The position numbers were made by a program, and so were the translations under genes. A DNA stretch of 64,000 nucleotides, from NCBI GenBank assembly GCA_934700345.1, contig CAKUXP010000005.1, positions 62,001 to 126,000 on the forward strand. The letters run 5' to 3'. The notes below the pieces were generated by a model. It made no database searches and was not told the DNA's origin. It worked only from the letters and a program-made list of their open reading frames with translations. Positions 26,076 through 34,066 of this stretch are shown here, piece by piece; the stretch's first letter is position 1, and the number at the start of each line of letters is the position of its first letter. This stretch comes from an uncultured Fibrobacter sp. Its GTDB lineage: Bacteria > Fibrobacterota > Fibrobacteria > Fibrobacterales > Fibrobacteraceae.

Positions 26076-27191
26076 TTATTCCTGCACGCAGCGGACGGAA
26101 AGCCCGAACTTCTTATCGACAGAGGCCTTTTCCAGAGCGTTCGCATCCGCAAAAAGATTTCGGACAAAGCCGCGCGAAGCATCTTCTTCGGAAGCGGTCC
26201 AGAAGTAGGTGCCCTCGCCCGCCAAGGCGCATATCCCGTTCTGGTTGAAGTATCCGCCGAAAACAACTGTCACCGAAAAATCGGCCACATCTGCGGCAGA
26301 GAGGCTTTCAAAATCTTCGTCCGTCGCCGTCCGGAAACCTTCGGGACAAGCCTGTTTCGCGAGGCCAAACGGATAAAGCCGTCCATATTTTTCGCAGTTC
26401 AGCGAATCGCCGTCGTAGCACGCCGAAGAATCCGGGATATCAAAGGCAAGGTTATCTATCATCCAAATTTTTTCACCAAAGCGTTCCACGCGATAGATGT
26501 GACCATCCCGCGGATCGGTTACGCTTCCGATGACCGGGCAGCGGACAGGCGCATTCAGGGAATCCAGCAGGGCGTTGAGCGTATCCCCAAAAGCGTTGCA
26601 GTAGTAAAAACGCTTTTTCGCCAACGCAAAATCCGCCGGATCTGCAGAAAGAATTTCCGCGGTCACGGAATCCAAAGGCATAAATGTCGAATCATCAAAC
26701 GCCGAGTTCCAGCGTTTCGCAAGTTCGAACGGCGAATTCCAGAAAACGTCCCGGTTCAAAGAATCCAGCAGGACCTGCATCCGCGAAGGCGTCGGAACAT
26801 TCACTTTTTTGGAAACGAGCTTCTGCGGAGAAACCGCACAGGCGCTTGAATCCGGAGCGTCCTCACGCAAAAAAGACGAATCGGTCCGAGCCGAACACGC
26901 CTCCAAACAAGCCGCAACTTCCTTCTTCTTGCAAGGTTCCCACAAAAGCGTATCTACCTTGACCATCACGGGTTTCATGAACTTTTTGTTTTTCCGAACC
27001 GCGGCAAGCGTCTTTCCATAAAGTTCGATCGCCAGCGTATCGCCCGACTTCCCCCGTTCCGCAAGTTCCATCAGGGATTCCGAACAGGCCTTTTCGCCGT
27101 TCGCCTTGGAACAGGCTTTGGAAACTTTCAAAGGAGCTGCGAGCAACGAACTTACACAAAAGAAAAAAACGATCAGCAAAAACTTTTTCAT
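26076..27191 (-). CDS. Secreted protein with C-terminal FISUMP domain
   Basis: 371 residues from ATG 27191; the frame upstream is not signal-like. Residues 1-19 are a signal peptide (LIVFFFCVSSLLAA). The middle 200 residues are charged with many Cys and unrecognised. Residues about 222-371 match the FISUMP domain: DPRDGHIYRVERFGEKIWMI, then DNLAFDIP, GRLYPFGLAKQACPEGFRTA, and a terminal LSVRCVQE. FISUMP is a paralogous domain strongly expanded in Fibrobacter. It is cell-surface or periplasmic, with a lectin-like fold inferred by others. The gene precedes epmA but is unlikely to share its function. Confidence 0.88.
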   Translation of the reverse strand: MKKFLLIVFFFCVSSLLAAPLKVSKACSKANGEKACSESLMELAERGKSGDTLAIELYGKTLAAVRKNKKFMKPVMVKVDTLLWEPCKKKEVAACLEACSARTDSSFLREDAPDSSACAVSPQKLVSKKVNVPTPSRMQVLLDSLNRDVFWNSPFELAKRWNSAFDDSTFMPLDSVTAEILSADPADFALAKKRFYYCNAFGDTLNALLDSLNAPVRCPVIGSVTDPRDGHIYRVERFGEKIWMIDNLAFDIPDSSACYDGDSLNCEKYGRLYPFGLAKQACPEGFRTATDEDFESLSAADVADFSVTVVFGGYFNQNGICALAGEGTYFWTASEEDASRGFVRNLFADANALEKASVDKKFGLSVRCVQE

Positions 27192-27206
27192 AGTTATAAT
27201 ATAGAA

Positions 27207-27300
27207 ATTAGGGATTAGGGAGTAGTAGTTAGAATGGGATGCGGGGCACACCAAGCGGGACGAGGGCGTCTGAGTTTAGTGAATAGTTGAGAGGAATCAG
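27207..27300 (+). repeat. Dispersed intergenic repeat, copy A
   Basis: The stretch begins TTAGGGATTAGGGAGTAG and continues through GGGATGCG, AGCGGGACGAG and TTTAGTGAATAGTTGAGAG. These blocks recur, in similar order, in 63807-64000. The rest of the gap to 27490 holds the two hairpins listed next and no gene. Confidence 0.55.
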
Positions 27301-27362
27301 TGGACAGTGGTTAGAGCAGGCATAGTAAAAGAGACGCAGGTGTTTGAGCGAACCGTTTAACT

Positions 27363-27391
27363 GTCATTATCGGGCTTGACCCGATAATCTC
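27363..27391. repeat. REP-like inverted repeat
   Basis: ATTATCGGG and CCCGATAAT form a perfect 9-bp stem around CTTGA. There is no T tract, so it is more like a REP/palindromic unit than a terminator. Confidence 0.6.
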
Positions 27392-27437
27392 AAAAGCATT
27401 GTACCGTTTTCCGCGTAGCGTGTTCCTCGTACCGCTT

Positions 27438-27480
27438 TCCAAAAGCTTAAATGTCCGCAGAATCAACATTCCGCGGACAT
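27438..27480 (-). repeat. Dispersed intergenic repeat, end copy D, with terminator-like hairpin
   Basis: Read on the minus strand, TGCGGACATTTAAGCTTTTGG resembles the block at 63962-63985. ATGTCCGC (27451-27458) and GCGGACAT pair over 14 bases just after the stop of the 27491 gene and may also end its transcription. Confidence 0.5.
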
Positions 27481-27490
27481 CGCTCACAAC

Positions 27491-28318
27491 CTAACGAACC
27501 AACGCTTGGGAAAGCCCTTCCACATTGGATTCACCTGCGAGATTCGGATACGCTTTTTTCAATGCATCCGCAAGACTTTCGGCATTTTTCGACTGCAAAG
27601 CGAGCGGTTTCAAATTTTCCAAGTAGGAAATTTTAAATTCCACGGCATCCTTTGTCGCAGCTCCGCCGTGGCCTCCCACGAAAAGCTCCGCTCCAGACGA
27701 AAGCGACACTTTTGCCGCAACAATTTCCGCATCGATCGCGGCGAGGCTTGAAATCTGCAATGGCGAAGGATGCGATTTGGAAGGCGCCCAATGCGTCATG
27801 TAAACCTTTTCGCCGATAAGAATGCTCGCCGCCGGAAAATCGCTCGAAGATCCTTTTTCAAACCGAAAATCAACACCAGCCAACGCAACCGTTTTTCCGA
27901 ACGAAATTTCCGTCGCAGAATCCACATTCGGAAGCGTCACCATCTTATCACCCCACTGTTTCTGAAAACCGGTGATCATTCCGCCATAGACAGGACCGAC
28001 AAGAAAAGACTTCATCCCTTCCGCTACATAGAGCTTCGCCTTTTGCCGTGCGCCCTCGTGATAGTCCGCAATCACGGCAACAACAGGTTTCCCGATTTTT
28101 GAAACATAGGAATCAAACTCACTCGCATTTTCCTTGAACAGCGGTACTTCCAAAAGAGCAAGCTCTTTTTCGCCCTCCACGATATAGCTCGCATCGCCCA
28201 TCACATCTCCAGAATCATACACATGCAATTTGAATGTACCGTAATCGTAGGATGTGAAATTTCCCGCCTGGGCTATCACTGCCGAAATCATCATTGGCGC
28301 AATCGTTGTCTTTGTCAT
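27491..28318 (-). CDS. Secreted metallo-beta-lactamase-fold-like protein lacking the metal motif
   Basis: 275 residues from ATG 28318, with a signal peptide ending near AQA|GN. The order VYDSGDVMGDASYIVEGEKELALLEVPLF, then VVAVIADYHEG, then YMTHWAPSKSHP and ELFVGGHGGAATKDAV, follows the beta-lactamase fold. The HxHxDH zinc motif is not there; only isolated His residues remain (DYHEG, THWAP, GGHGG). It may be a non-catalytic or otherwise specialised member. It is divergent from an HxlR regulator across a 215-base region with repeated CTCTCTAAA sites, so its expression is probably controlled by that regulator. Confidence 0.65.
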   Translation of the reverse strand: MTKTTIAPMMISAVIAQAGNFTSYDYGTFKLHVYDSGDVMGDASYIVEGEKELALLEVPLFKENASEFDSYVSKIGKPVVAVIADYHEGARQKAKLYVAEGMKSFLVGPVYGGMITGFQKQWGDKMVTLPNVDSATEISFGKTVALAGVDFRFEKGSSSDFPAASILIGEKVYMTHWAPSKSHPSPLQISSLAAIDAEIVAAKVSLSSGAELFVGGHGGAATKDAVEFKISYLENLKPLALQSKNAESLADALKKAYPNLAGESNVEGLSQALVR

Positions 28319-28350
28319 ATAGACTTCCTTTGTTAATGTTTTGTATCTTT

Positions 28351-28497
28351 TTTAGAGTTACTCTCTAAACGATAGCGTTAATTTAGTACGAGTTTCATTT
28401 AAAAACAAGAAGGCACAAAAACGTGCGATACATACCAAAGCGTAACCTTTGGAAAATTGGCAAAATTTTACAGATTCACTCTCTAAAAAAATTTTAG
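28351..28497. promoter_or_regulatory. Candidate HxlR operators in the divergent promoter region
   Basis: TTTAGAG (28351-28357) and CTCTAAA (28363-28369) form an inverted repeat with a 5-base spacer. The half-site ACTCTCTAAA recurs at 28478-28487 and runs into CTAAAAAAATTTTAG. One site lies close to each divergent gene. Confidence 0.55.
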
Positions 28498-28533
28498 TAT
28501 TTTTTTGATAGCAACATTCAAAAAGGAATCATC

Positions 28534-28902
28534 ATGGCAAAGATCGAATTACTGGACAAAAATTTTCCGACATGTCCCATCCGAAATGTCCTCAGCCGCA
28601 TCGGGGACAAATGGTCAATTCTCATCCTTTATACGCTAAACCAAAAAGACAAGACCCGCTTCAAGGAACTCCATCGCAGCATTCCCGACATTTCCCAAAA
28701 GATGCTTACATCCACGCTTAAAACGCTTGAATCCGATGGTCTCATCGAACGCAAGGCCTATCCCGAAGTGCCTCCCCGCGTCGAATATTCCATTTCCAAG
28801 CGTGGCAACACGCTGATTCCCATTATCCAGGAGCTGATTATCTGGGCATCCCAAAATATGAAGAAAATTGTCAAGGACCGGAAAGAGTCGGTGGAGGTGT
28901 GA
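28534..28902 (+). CDS. HxlR-family winged-helix transcriptional regulator
   Basis: 122 residues from ATG 28534. The HxlR pattern is complete: CPIRNVLSRIGDKWSILILYTL with the N-terminal redox-type Cys, then RFKELHRSIPDISQKMLTSTLKTLESDGLIERKAYPEVPPRVEYSIS. Such proteins bind as dimers to inverted repeats and often sense aldehydes, quinones or thiol stress. The divergent secreted protein at 27491 is the probable target. It is followed by a broken gene on the other strand. Confidence 0.92.
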   Translation: MAKIELLDKNFPTCPIRNVLSRIGDKWSILILYTLNQKDKTRFKELHRSIPDISQKMLTSTLKTLESDGLIERKAYPEVPPRVEYSISKRGNTLIPIIQELIIWASQNMKKIVKDRKESVEV

Positions 28903-28961
28903 GGGGGAATAGAAATTTTAACGGAACTTCGCTTTATTTGGAAATGATGATTTGCAATAAT

Positions 28962-29816
28962 TTAATTCTTGTTCATTCCATACTTTATCGTTTGGAAAAC
29001 GCATTTCCAATAAGATTCCCTCTCAAGGATTTCATCCTGCTTTGTACGCATATCAAAAATTTCTAATATCGAATAGAAAAATTGTTGATTATGCGACCAG
29101 CACCTTTCTCTTTCAGCTTTTCAAAAGCCTTATTTCCTCCTGTAAGATTCTTTACATTGGCATAAGACGACCAACGTAACCAAATACCTTCCGAATCTCC
29201 TGATGCGGATCCAATATAAAATTGTCCATTTGAACGATCTGTAATGCAATAGACGCCTTTTACATAGGAAAGAGCGTTTTTCCATTCTGGCGCTTCGTTC
29301 TTAACGATGGTCTGCAATTCCTTATGACTCAAAAGTACTTTGCCATATCCGGGAAACATCCCAAGCTTTGTAGCCGGAGCAATCTCATATACTTCAGGAT
29401 CAAGATCCTTTTGAACGGATTGGATATAGCCTATTGTAAAGATCCCTTCCTATTGTTTTTTTCAACCGAATAATCAAACGTTTTCGATATTCTGCGTATT
29501 TTTCGCAAAGAGTCAGTTTATATCCAATATCCTTATCCACTTCGGGAAAAATCTTTTCAACCTTATACATTTCACCAAAAATATAATATTCAGGATCATA
29601 AGGATAATATTGAGCAAAAACCAATAGATATTCTGCACGATTCAAATTGTGATTTGGTACGTTATTATCCTTATAGGCATTCATTTCTATCCATCTTTCA
29701 TCATCCTCTAATAAGAGATCCCATGCCGAAACCTCTCGATCTGCATGATTCATGTTAAATTTGACTTTCGTCTTTTCCGGAAAATCAACCGGCATAAAAG
29801 CTGAAAACTTAATCAT
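28962..29816 (-). pseudogene. GIY-YIG nuclease-family gene with two frameshifts
   Basis: Three frames together spell one known family of about 270 residues. The first part (ATG 29816, with GAGG 6 bases upstream) reads KTKVKFNMNHADREVSAWDL and runs to a stop near 29400. The second, from about 29420, reads VQKDLDPEVYEIAPATKL, FPGYGKVLLSHKEL, and the GIY-YIG signature GVYCITDRSNGQFYIGSA. The third continues as YSILEIFDMRTKQDEILERE, ending GMNKN at 28962. The shifts lie near 29410 and 29076, the latter beside an A/T run. A sequencing error is possible, but two shifts in one AT-rich gene suggest real decay. The family includes nucleases of defence or mobile contexts. Confidence 0.75.
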
Positions 29817-29884
29817 AGCCATCCTCGCCTAAAAAAGTTAAACGCTTGCAGCCCGTCATGTACAGCGCGCCGCATTACGAATGT

Positions 29885-29964
29885 AAAAAAAAAAAAATAT
29901 TGTCAATAGTTTTTCTCAATTTATCGATTTTTTTCGCATTCCTCGTCCGTTTATCGATTTTTTT
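29885..29964 (+). promoter_or_regulatory. sufS upstream region with A13 tract and two 15-bp direct repeats
   Basis: TTTATCGATTTTTTT occurs at 29920-29934 and 29950-29964, exactly 30 bp apart, within 100 bases of the sufS start. A run of 13 A's lies at 29885-29897. The repeats could bind a regulator on one face of the helix. Confidence 0.4.
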
Positions 29965-30016
29965 ACGAGACTTTATGACAAGGAAACTTCACCGCGTTTT
30001 TTCTATCTTCTAGCCC

Positions 30017-31252
30017 ATGAATTACAACGTAGATGAAATCCGCAAGCAGTTCCCCGTCCTCGCCCTGCACGATCAAGACGCAAAGCCTTTCGCCTATCTC
30101 GACAGCACCGCAACTGCGCAAAAGCCGGAACAGGTCATCGATGCAATGGACGATTTTTACCGCAAGCACTACAGCTCGGTAAAACGCGGAATCTACGCCA
30201 TGACCGCCGAAACGACAGACGCCTACGAATCTGCACGGAAAAAAGTTGCGAACTTCATCCATGCCAAAAGCGAACGCGAAATCGTCTTTACGCGCGGAAC
30301 GACAGACAGCATCAATCTTGCGGCCTGGAGCTACGGACTTGGATTTTTAAGGCCCGGTGACGAAATTCTCGTCAGCGCCCTGGAACATCACGCAAACATC
30401 GTCCCGTGGCAACTCGTCGGAAACGTCTGCAAGACAAAACTCAAGGTCATCCCTGTCACCGACGACGGGAATCTTCTCCTCGAAAAAATTCCCGAACTCA
30501 TCGTTCCCGGCAAGACAAAAATTGTCGCTGTCACGCACATCAGCAACACGATAGGAACAGAAAATCCCATCGCGGAAATCATTCGTATCGTTCGAAAAAT
30601 CAACCCGGAAATCAAGATTCTCATCGACGCCGCCCAGAGCGCCCCCCACGTCAAAATCGACGTCCAAGCGCTCGACTGCGATTTTTTCGCCTTTTCCGGT
30701 CACAAGATGTACGGTCCGACAGGCATCGGCGTCCTCTACGGCAAATACGAACTTCTAGAAAAAATGCCCCCGATGCAAGGCGGTGGCGAGATGATCGACC
30801 ACGTCACATTCGAAAAGACGACATTCGCCCTCCCACCGGACAAGTTCGAAGCGGGCACGCCTCCCATCGCGGAAGTCATCGGATTAGGCGCAGCGGTCGA
30901 TTGGATAAGCCGAGTCGGCATCGAAGCGATTTGCGCTCATGAACAGGAAATTTTGCGGTATGCGCAAGAAAGGCTTTCCGAAATTCCCGGGTTACACATT
31001 TTGGGAAATCCGAAAAAGCGCGGAGCGCTTCTCAGCTTTGTACTGGATGCTGCCCACCCACACGATGCAGCGGCACTTCTCGACGAAAGCGGAATCGCCG
31101 TCCGTAGCGGCCATCATTGCGCAGAACCGGTCATGACCCGCTTTGGCGTTCCAGCGACGATTCGCGCGAGCTTCGGAGCCTATACCGAAAAGTGGGAAAT
31201 CGATCGCCTTGTCGAAGGATTGCAACGCGTCAACCGGATTTTCAAGATTTAG
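30017..31252 (+). CDS. sufS: SufS-type cysteine desulfurase
   Basis: 411 residues from ATG 30017. It converts cysteine to alanine and a persulfide for Fe-S cluster assembly. The PLP-binding Lys230 lies in SGHKMYGPTG, preceded by LIDAAQSAPH. The catalytic Cys368 lies in RSGHHCAEP, the short-loop type typical of SufS (group II). No sufBCD or sufU/sufE neighbours are present, which is unusual for sufS, so the remaining Suf genes must be elsewhere. The end overlaps the convergent gtrA gene by 4 bases. Confidence 0.95.
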   Translation: MNYNVDEIRKQFPVLALHDQDAKPFAYLDSTATAQKPEQVIDAMDDFYRKHYSSVKRGIYAMTAETTDAYESARKKVANFIHAKSEREIVFTRGTTDSINLAAWSYGLGFLRPGDEILVSALEHHANIVPWQLVGNVCKTKLKVIPVTDDGNLLLEKIPELIVPGKTKIVAVTHISNTIGTENPIAEIIRIVRKINPEIKILIDAAQSAPHVKIDVQALDCDFFAFSGHKMYGPTGIGVLYGKYELLEKMPPMQGGGEMIDHVTFEKTTFALPPDKFEAGTPPIAEVIGLGAAVDWISRVGIEAICAHEQEILRYAQERLSEIPGLHILGNPKKRGALLSFVLDAAHPHDAAALLDESGIAVRSGHHCAEPVMTRFGVPATIRASFGAYTEKWEIDRLVEGLQRVNRIFKI

Positions 31253-31635
31253 GATTTAAACACAAAGTAACGGTACAGCAGAAAGCTGACGACTATGTAG
31301 GCGATGTTGGCGAGGACATTCGCAAGGAATCCTGCACTCAACAAATCTCCGGCAGAAGGCAGTGCATTTTTCAGCGTTTCCAGTACAAACAAATTCACCA
31401 GATAGGCGCAGATAAAAACCAGCAGAAACCGAAAAATTTCCTTGCCCTTTTGATTTCGGCTTTTAAAATTCAGGCAGCGATTCATCCAGTATGAATTGAT
31501 ACCACCGGCGACAAATCCCAGAAAATTCGAAAGTTCCAGGTTCCACCCGAGAAGTTCGTACAAAAACCAGACGACGCACAAGGTAATCAGCGTATTGACG
31601 ATTCCGATTAGATTGTATTTTATAAAATGGAACAT
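31249..31635 (-). CDS. GtrA-family membrane protein
   Basis: 128 residues from ATG 31635, consisting mostly of four hydrophobic helices. The family signature FIKYNLIGIVNTLITLCVVW and the GFVAGGINSYWMNRCLNF block with the loop motif after helix 2 are clear. GtrA proteins are thought to flip polyprenyl-linked sugars across the membrane for surface polysaccharide modification. It is the last gene of the minus-strand unit 33757-31249. Confidence 0.88.
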   Translation of the reverse strand: MFHFIKYNLIGIVNTLITLCVVWFLYELLGWNLELSNFLGFVAGGINSYWMNRCLNFKSRNQKGKEIFRFLLVFICAYLVNLFVLETLKNALPSAGDLLSAGFLANVLANIAYIVVSFLLYRYFVFKS

Positions 31636-31644
31636 CACAAACCT

Positions 31645-32892
31645 TTATTGCATTTGGCAAAAACGTCTTCGGAATTCCTTTTCGATTTCCCGATCCCCGG
31701 TGATTTTCCGGTTTTCCATCAGGATGTTTCCGTCGCAAAGCACCGTATCGATTACGGTTGAATTGGCTGCATAGACAAAATTCGAAACGACTTCTCCCGT
31801 CGCAAAGCAAGGCGCATCCAGGTTCAAAAGCAACGCATCGGCAAAAAAACCATCGGCAATTTTCCCGGCATGGATCCCAAAAGCTTCCGCCCCGTTCCGC
31901 GTCGCAATCTTGAGCGTTTCCTCTGCCGAAAGCACCGTCGGATCCCCGGATGTCATCTTCGCAAGCAGCGAGGCGAACTTCATCTCTTCCCGCATGTCCA
32001 GGTTGTTGTTCGAAGCGGCACCGTCCGTTCCGAGCGACACGCGAATTCCCCGTTCAAGAAAAGGTTTGATGCAAAACGTTCCGCTAGAAAGCTTCATGTT
32101 CGAGCAGGGATTGTGCGCGCACGTTACCCGGCGGCTTGCGAGAATATCCAGGTCGCGTTCCGAAACATGCACCAGATGCGCCGCCACGGTCCGCTCCGAA
32201 AGAAGTCCCAGAGAATCCAGATATTCCACCGGGGAAAGCCCGTGCGTCGGCGAGACGCTCCGGTTTTCTTCCCCGAACGTTTCCGCCAGATGGACATGAA
32301 GCGGCAGCCGGAATTTTTCAGAACAATCCCTCGCGATTTGCAAACACTCCGCTGTATTCGTATAAATCGCATGGGGAGCGACAGACAGTTGGATTCTGTC
32401 TGTTAATTTGTGTGCATTATCCTCGATGAAGCGTACATTTTCTTCCGTATCCGGCTTTAGGGAATCGGCAAAGGTTACACCGATTGAAGCACGCACGCCG
32501 AGTTCTTCCGCAGCCCGAACAGTTTCCGTCCGATGCCAATACATATCGGCAAAAAAAACCGTTCCCGAGCGGATCATTTCCAGGATGGCGTAACGGGACG
32601 CCACATAGACATCGCTTGCGGAAAGCTTCGCCTCGCGCGGCCAGATATAGTCCTTCAACCAGACATCCAAGGGAACATCGTCCGAAAGTCCCCGACAAAA
32701 AGTCATCGCCGCATGAGTGTGCGTGTTGTAAAAAGCGGGAACAATCGCAAAATGCGAAGCATCGATTACTTTATCCGAAACCTCCGTGGGAATCGTTTTT
32801 TCCGGTGCGATTTTTTTGAATACTTTATCCGCAATCAGAATATCCTTTCTGTCGTTCCCGAGCAGAACCGATTTCAGGACAATGCGCTGCAT
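31645..32892 (-). CDS. mtaD: Amidohydrolase of the MtaD type (S-adenosylhomocysteine/methylthioadenosine deaminase)
   Basis: 415 residues from ATG 32892, with GGGAG upstream; an in-frame start at 32919 lies within the preceding gene. The metal ligands YNTHTHAAM, LHVHLAET, AAHLVHV and LGTDGAASNN follow the amidohydrolase order. The CAHNPCSNMKLSSG and WLKDYIWPRE segments are typical of the MtaD/SsnA/TrzN subgroup. The likely reaction is deamination of SAH or MTA (or related adenosines) for salvage, but substrates in this subgroup vary. It overlaps the preceding gene by 19 bases. Confidence 0.88.
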   Translation of the reverse strand: MQRIVLKSVLLGNDRKDILIADKVFKKIAPEKTIPTEVSDKVIDASHFAIVPAFYNTHTHAAMTFCRGLSDDVPLDVWLKDYIWPREAKLSASDVYVASRYAILEMIRSGTVFFADMYWHRTETVRAAEELGVRASIGVTFADSLKPDTEENVRFIEDNAHKLTDRIQLSVAPHAIYTNTAECLQIARDCSEKFRLPLHVHLAETFGEENRSVSPTHGLSPVEYLDSLGLLSERTVAAHLVHVSERDLDILASRRVTCAHNPCSNMKLSSGTFCIKPFLERGIRVSLGTDGAASNNNLDMREEMKFASLLAKMTSGDPTVLSAEETLKIATRNGAEAFGIHAGKIADGFFADALLLNLDAPCFATGEVVSNFVYAANSTVIDTVLCDGNILMENRKITGDREIEKEFRRRFCQMQ

Positions 32893-33548
32893 AGAAAACT
32901 CCCAAAAGTCAAAATCCATTCCCAGGCGAACTCTAATCCCATCCTAGTCCATGCGAGACCTCCACGAAATCCGTGGATAGCGGTTTCCGCGATAAACGGA
33001 ATCCAGAACAGGTTAAAAAAGAAAATCGCCGAATACGAAAAAGGGTAGCCGTAGATTTGCAAATCCGTTTGTCTCGGACGCGCATCCCGAAAAACGCTCC
33101 CCAAATGAAAGGCGAGAAAAAAGCCGACCGCGATTTGTACGACAAGTTTCGCCTCCGGAATCAACAGACAAGAGATCGACGCGGCGCAAAAGGCAAAAAG
33201 GGGAAACGAATAGGGAGCCAAGGCGATTGCAGGGTTCGGCATGCCGCTAAACGTAACTTTTCCGCCATTCTCCGCATGGGCAAAAAAGGATTCCACCCGA
33301 CGAAACGATAGAAGGGCAAAGACCGTATGATTCAGCTCATGGCAAAAGGTTTCCCAAAACTCCAAGCTACGCCCTAAGAGAAACAAGACAATTTGTACCA
33401 AAAGATAAACCGCCACCCCGATTTCCACGGGCAAAAAAGTCTTCCATTCCTGCAAAAAAAAGATTCCTTCCACCCACAATGCGCGTCCAAAGGCCGCTGA
33501 CAAAAAAAGAAAAATGCAGGAAAAAAGGAATCGGAAAAGTATTTGCAT
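32874..33548 (-). CDS. M50-like integral membrane metallopeptidase family protein
   Basis: 224 residues from ATG 33548, whose A overlaps the stop of the small lipoprotein gene (TGATG). About six hydrophobic segments are visible. Residues 70-74 read HELNH, an HExxH-like metal site within a helix, followed by FALLSFRRVESFFA and GGKVTFSG as in M50B-like peptidases. The second metal ligand normally found in a C-terminal helix is not obvious (candidates FRDARPRQTD). It may be a site-2-type protease or a non-catalytic relative. Confidence 0.65.
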   Translation of the reverse strand: MQILFRFLFSCIFLFLSAAFGRALWVEGIFFLQEWKTFLPVEIGVAVYLLVQIVLFLLGRSLEFWETFCHELNHTVFALLSFRRVESFFAHAENGGKVTFSGMPNPAIALAPYSFPLFAFCAASISCLLIPEAKLVVQIAVGFFLAFHLGSVFRDARPRQTDLQIYGYPFSYSAIFFFNLFWIPFIAETAIHGFRGGLAWTRMGLEFAWEWILTFGSFLCSALS

Positions 33549-33757
33549 CAGCGGCTCATGTCTAACGAATCCAATTCGTTCCGCAGCTCGGATTCAACCC
33601 TTCGCGCGCTATCGAGCGAAGCCTTGGCTTTATCAATCTGCTGTTTCAGAAGTTCCACTTCCTTCTTTTTTTGGGCGATTTCCCTTTCCGCATCCGGATC
33701 CGAGCAGGCGGAGAAGGCAAACATTAAAGATAGGGCAAAAATCAACCGATAGGGCAT
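33548..33757 (-). CDS. Small coiled-coil lipoprotein (Lpp-like)
   Basis: 69 residues. The signal peptide with lipobox FSAC (Cys at residue 18) is followed by a 45-residue heptad coiled coil (EREIAQKKKEVELLKQQIDK). It resembles Braun-type lipoproteins in size and build, though the C-terminal Lys for peptidoglycan attachment is replaced by DMSR. It is the first gene of the unit with the M50-like, mtaD and gtrA genes. Confidence 0.75.
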   Translation of the reverse strand: MPYRLIFALSLMFAFSACSDPDAEREIAQKKKEVELLKQQIDKAKASLDSARRVESELRNELDSLDMSR

Positions 33758-34066
33758 TGGAGCATCCTTGAAAAATACGCTTTTAATTTAACAATTCATG
33801 GGGAACCACCGTTCGGAACGGATGATTGATACGGCGCAAAACCTTTTTCTCGTGGTCCAATCCTCAATCCTTTTTGCCCGAATGTCCTGTTCGACAAACG
33901 GCTTCGGCGTCACGACAACCATAGGAAAAGGCAAATCCAGGCAAAGTTGCCGCACAAACAGCTTCGGAACGACGATTTGCGATTAAAACCGCCTTAATTA
34001 TCTAAATTTGCGACGCTTTTCGGGGAAAATTCCTTCCCCAGGCACAAAAATCCTAGAGGCAAAAAA
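33758..34066. other. Intergenic region upstream of cstA with an imperfect internal repeat
   Basis: 309 bases. Two similar stretches, ACAAACGGCTTCGG (33895-33908) and ACAAACAGCTTCGG (33954-33967), are about 59 bp apart. Short open frames exist on both strands (33798-33986 plus; a 64-codon minus frame reading VVVTPKPFVEQDIRAKRIED), but neither has a ribosome site. I see no supported gene. Confidence 0.35.

Noticed and set aside
25218..26849. Plus-strand 543-codon frame
   Set aside because: Antisense to epmA and the FISUMP gene, with no motifs of its own.
33798..33986. Plus-strand 62-codon ORF before cstA
   Set aside because: No ribosome site or conserved pattern; the apparent protein repeat comes from the short DNA repeat noted above.
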